From positions 67,961-131,960 of the forward strand of contig CADCJX010000001.1 in assembly GCA_902801885.1 (NCBI GenBank): 64,000 nucleotides of DNA, in the 5' to 3' direction. The translations under genes and the position numbers were made by a program. The first letter of the stretch is position 1. Each line of letters begins with the position of its first letter. This document shows, piece after piece, positions 63,193 through 64,000 of the stretch. A model generated the notes under the pieces. The model searched no databases. It saw only the letters and a program-made list of their open reading frames with translations, and had not been told where the DNA came from. The stretch comes from an uncultured Bacteroidia bacterium. GTDB taxonomy: Bacteria > Bacteroidota > Bacteroidia > Bacteroidales > UBA932.

Positions 63193-64000
63193 TCTGCGCC
63201 CTCCATCTGCTTGAGCCGCTGCCACACGGTATAATATTCAGCGGCCATGAAATTGTCTTTGTTCTGGTTGTAAAGGACGGCCATCATGATGTCCAGTCCC
63301 TGGTAACCTGTGATGAAATCATCCTTGAAACGGACCGACCTGACATAGGCGTAGACCGGATCGGAATTGACAGCAGCCTCATTCCTGATCATTTCCTTCC
63401 TGCGAAGGGCGTCTTTGCGGTAGAAAAGGCTGTGGGAAAGAAGGTCCAGGTACCTTTCTGCCGGTCCATACCAGCCGTTTACTATGTTGCAGTCAGCCAT
63501 GCGCGAGAGGAATCTCCCGCTCAACCGGCCGTTCTCGATGGACTCCATCGAATCAAAATAGTACTGAAGGGTGATGTTCGGCATGCCCATCATCCACAGG
63601 AGTTCAGCCGAAGTGAGATCCGAAACATTGTCACGAATGGACGGTTGGACAAGCCCCTGGGTCCCGCACTGGTAGAAATCAGTCAGACGGGATGAAAGCT
63701 GGCCGGTCATAAACAGGCTGAAATTCACCGAACATGCGCTTATAGGGTTGTGAGGCTGATAATGCTCAGCCCTTTTGACCACATCCTGATAACGTTCGTG
63801 GCGGATGAGGTCGTCGTAAGCCAAGACCTCGTAAGCGTCCCTGTCATAGGCAAGCCTCACTGAGCCGGCCGTTGCAATGGCCAGAACCACAAGGATGGCC
63901 CAGTCAACCGTCACCGGATGTTTTAGTTTCGCTCCCAGTCCACTGGCAAAGATGCATCCCAGGGTTACGAATGGAATGACGACCTGAAGGACTGGCAGCA
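63189..64000 (-). CDS. DUF6057-like membrane protein, 5' end outside window (cassette C)
   Basis: The frame is open to the right edge. The visible ~270 residues begin in a hydrophobic stretch (PVLQVVIPFVTLGCIFASGL, and WAILVVLAIATAGSVRLAY), then a soluble helical domain parallel to the other two copies (FLSRMADCNIVNGWYGPAER, YLDLLSHSLFYRK, FMAAEYYTVWQRLKQ). The residues CNIVNGWYGPAERYLDLLSHSLFYR align with TNIVNGDWGVARKYLKSLHNTLFYR of cassette A. It overlaps the propeller gene by 4 bp (ATGA). Probably a polytopic protein like the cassette A copy. Confidence 0.72.
   Translation of the reverse strand, partial: LPVLQVVIPFVTLGCIFASGLGAKLKHPVTVDWAILVVLAIATAGSVRLAYDRDAYEVLAYDDLIRHERYQDVVKRAEHYQPHNPISACSVNFSLFMTGQLSSRLTDFYQCGTQGLVQPSIRDNVSDLTSAELLWMMGMPNITLQYYFDSMESIENGRLSGRFLSRMADCNIVNGWYGPAERYLDLLSHSLFYRKDALRRKEMIRNEAAVNSDPVYAYVRSVRFKDDFITGYQGLDIMMAVLYNQNKDNFMAAEYYTVWQRLKQMEGAE

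Overview
The window is a chromosomal segment from a member of the Bacteroidota, most likely order Bacteroidales. The support is a SusC/SusD pair, many lipoproteins and secreted proteins with Bacteroidales-type domains (BACON, DUF4890, DUF4369, DUF6057, DUF3737), few Shine-Dalgarno sites, and repeated matches to the Bacteroidetes promoter -7 element TAnnTTTG just upstream of genes. Most of the window is moderately GC-rich. The first ~2 kb is clearly AT-rich and looks like a separate, possibly acquired, block. The genus cannot be decided from the sequence alone.

Layout. 1-3.1 kb: a fimbrillin-like lipoprotein cut by the left edge, a 44-residue peptide gene just upstream of it, and an Rpn/PD-(D/E)XK transposase-type nuclease. 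3.2-4.95 kb: a beta-carbonic anhydrase, then a REP-associated (Y1, HUH) transposase followed by an array of 35-nt stem units repeated every 51 bp. 4.95-8.3 kb: a four-gene, translationally coupled operon (HPr-kinase-like protein, S26B-type signal peptidase, PqqD-like protein, ABC exporter) that looks like a RiPP-type peptide modification and export system with no adjacent precursor gene. 8.4-20.6 kb: a TPR/HTH regulator and a polysaccharide utilisation locus (SusC, SusD, split LysO-like exporter, GH2 beta-galactosidase, GH63-like glucosidase). 20.6-29.3 kb: a CPA2 antiporter, DUF3298 lipoprotein, NhaC-type antiporter, dicarboxylate symporter, DUF1893 plus Fe-S aldo/keto reductase, DUF4890 protein and SDR. 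29.4-32.6 kb: a 126-bp inverted-repeat element and a metal module (P-type ATPase, secreted nitroreductase, Fur-family regulator). 32.6-37.8 kb: cytosine-permease-like CodB with a phosphoribosyltransferase, then a GNAT, a CDP-alcohol phosphotransferase and an acyltransferase that may form a lipid pathway. 37.9-46 kb: tRNA-Ala, a GH2 exo-glycosidase, a serine-type sulfatase, GlpF/GlpK and three tRNAs (Ser, Pro, Val). 46-53.6 kb: housekeeping enzymes (GDPD, HD, IMPase, hydrolase, FMN-binding protein, BaiN-type flavoprotein, MATE, DUF3737).

The right end (53.66-64 kb) is the most unusual part. Three cassettes each pair a DUF6057-type membrane/helical-repeat protein with a lipoprotein that carries a single c-type heme motif (CxNCH) ahead of a PD40/TolB-like beta-propeller. 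Two of the cassettes form one tightly coupled minus-strand operon that also encodes a stand-alone DUF4369 lipoprotein and ends in a BACON-GH5 endoglucanase. The third cassette is convergent on the plus strand. I know of no described function for this arrangement. It is my leading candidate for an undescribed system, with the PqqD/HprK/S26 operon second.
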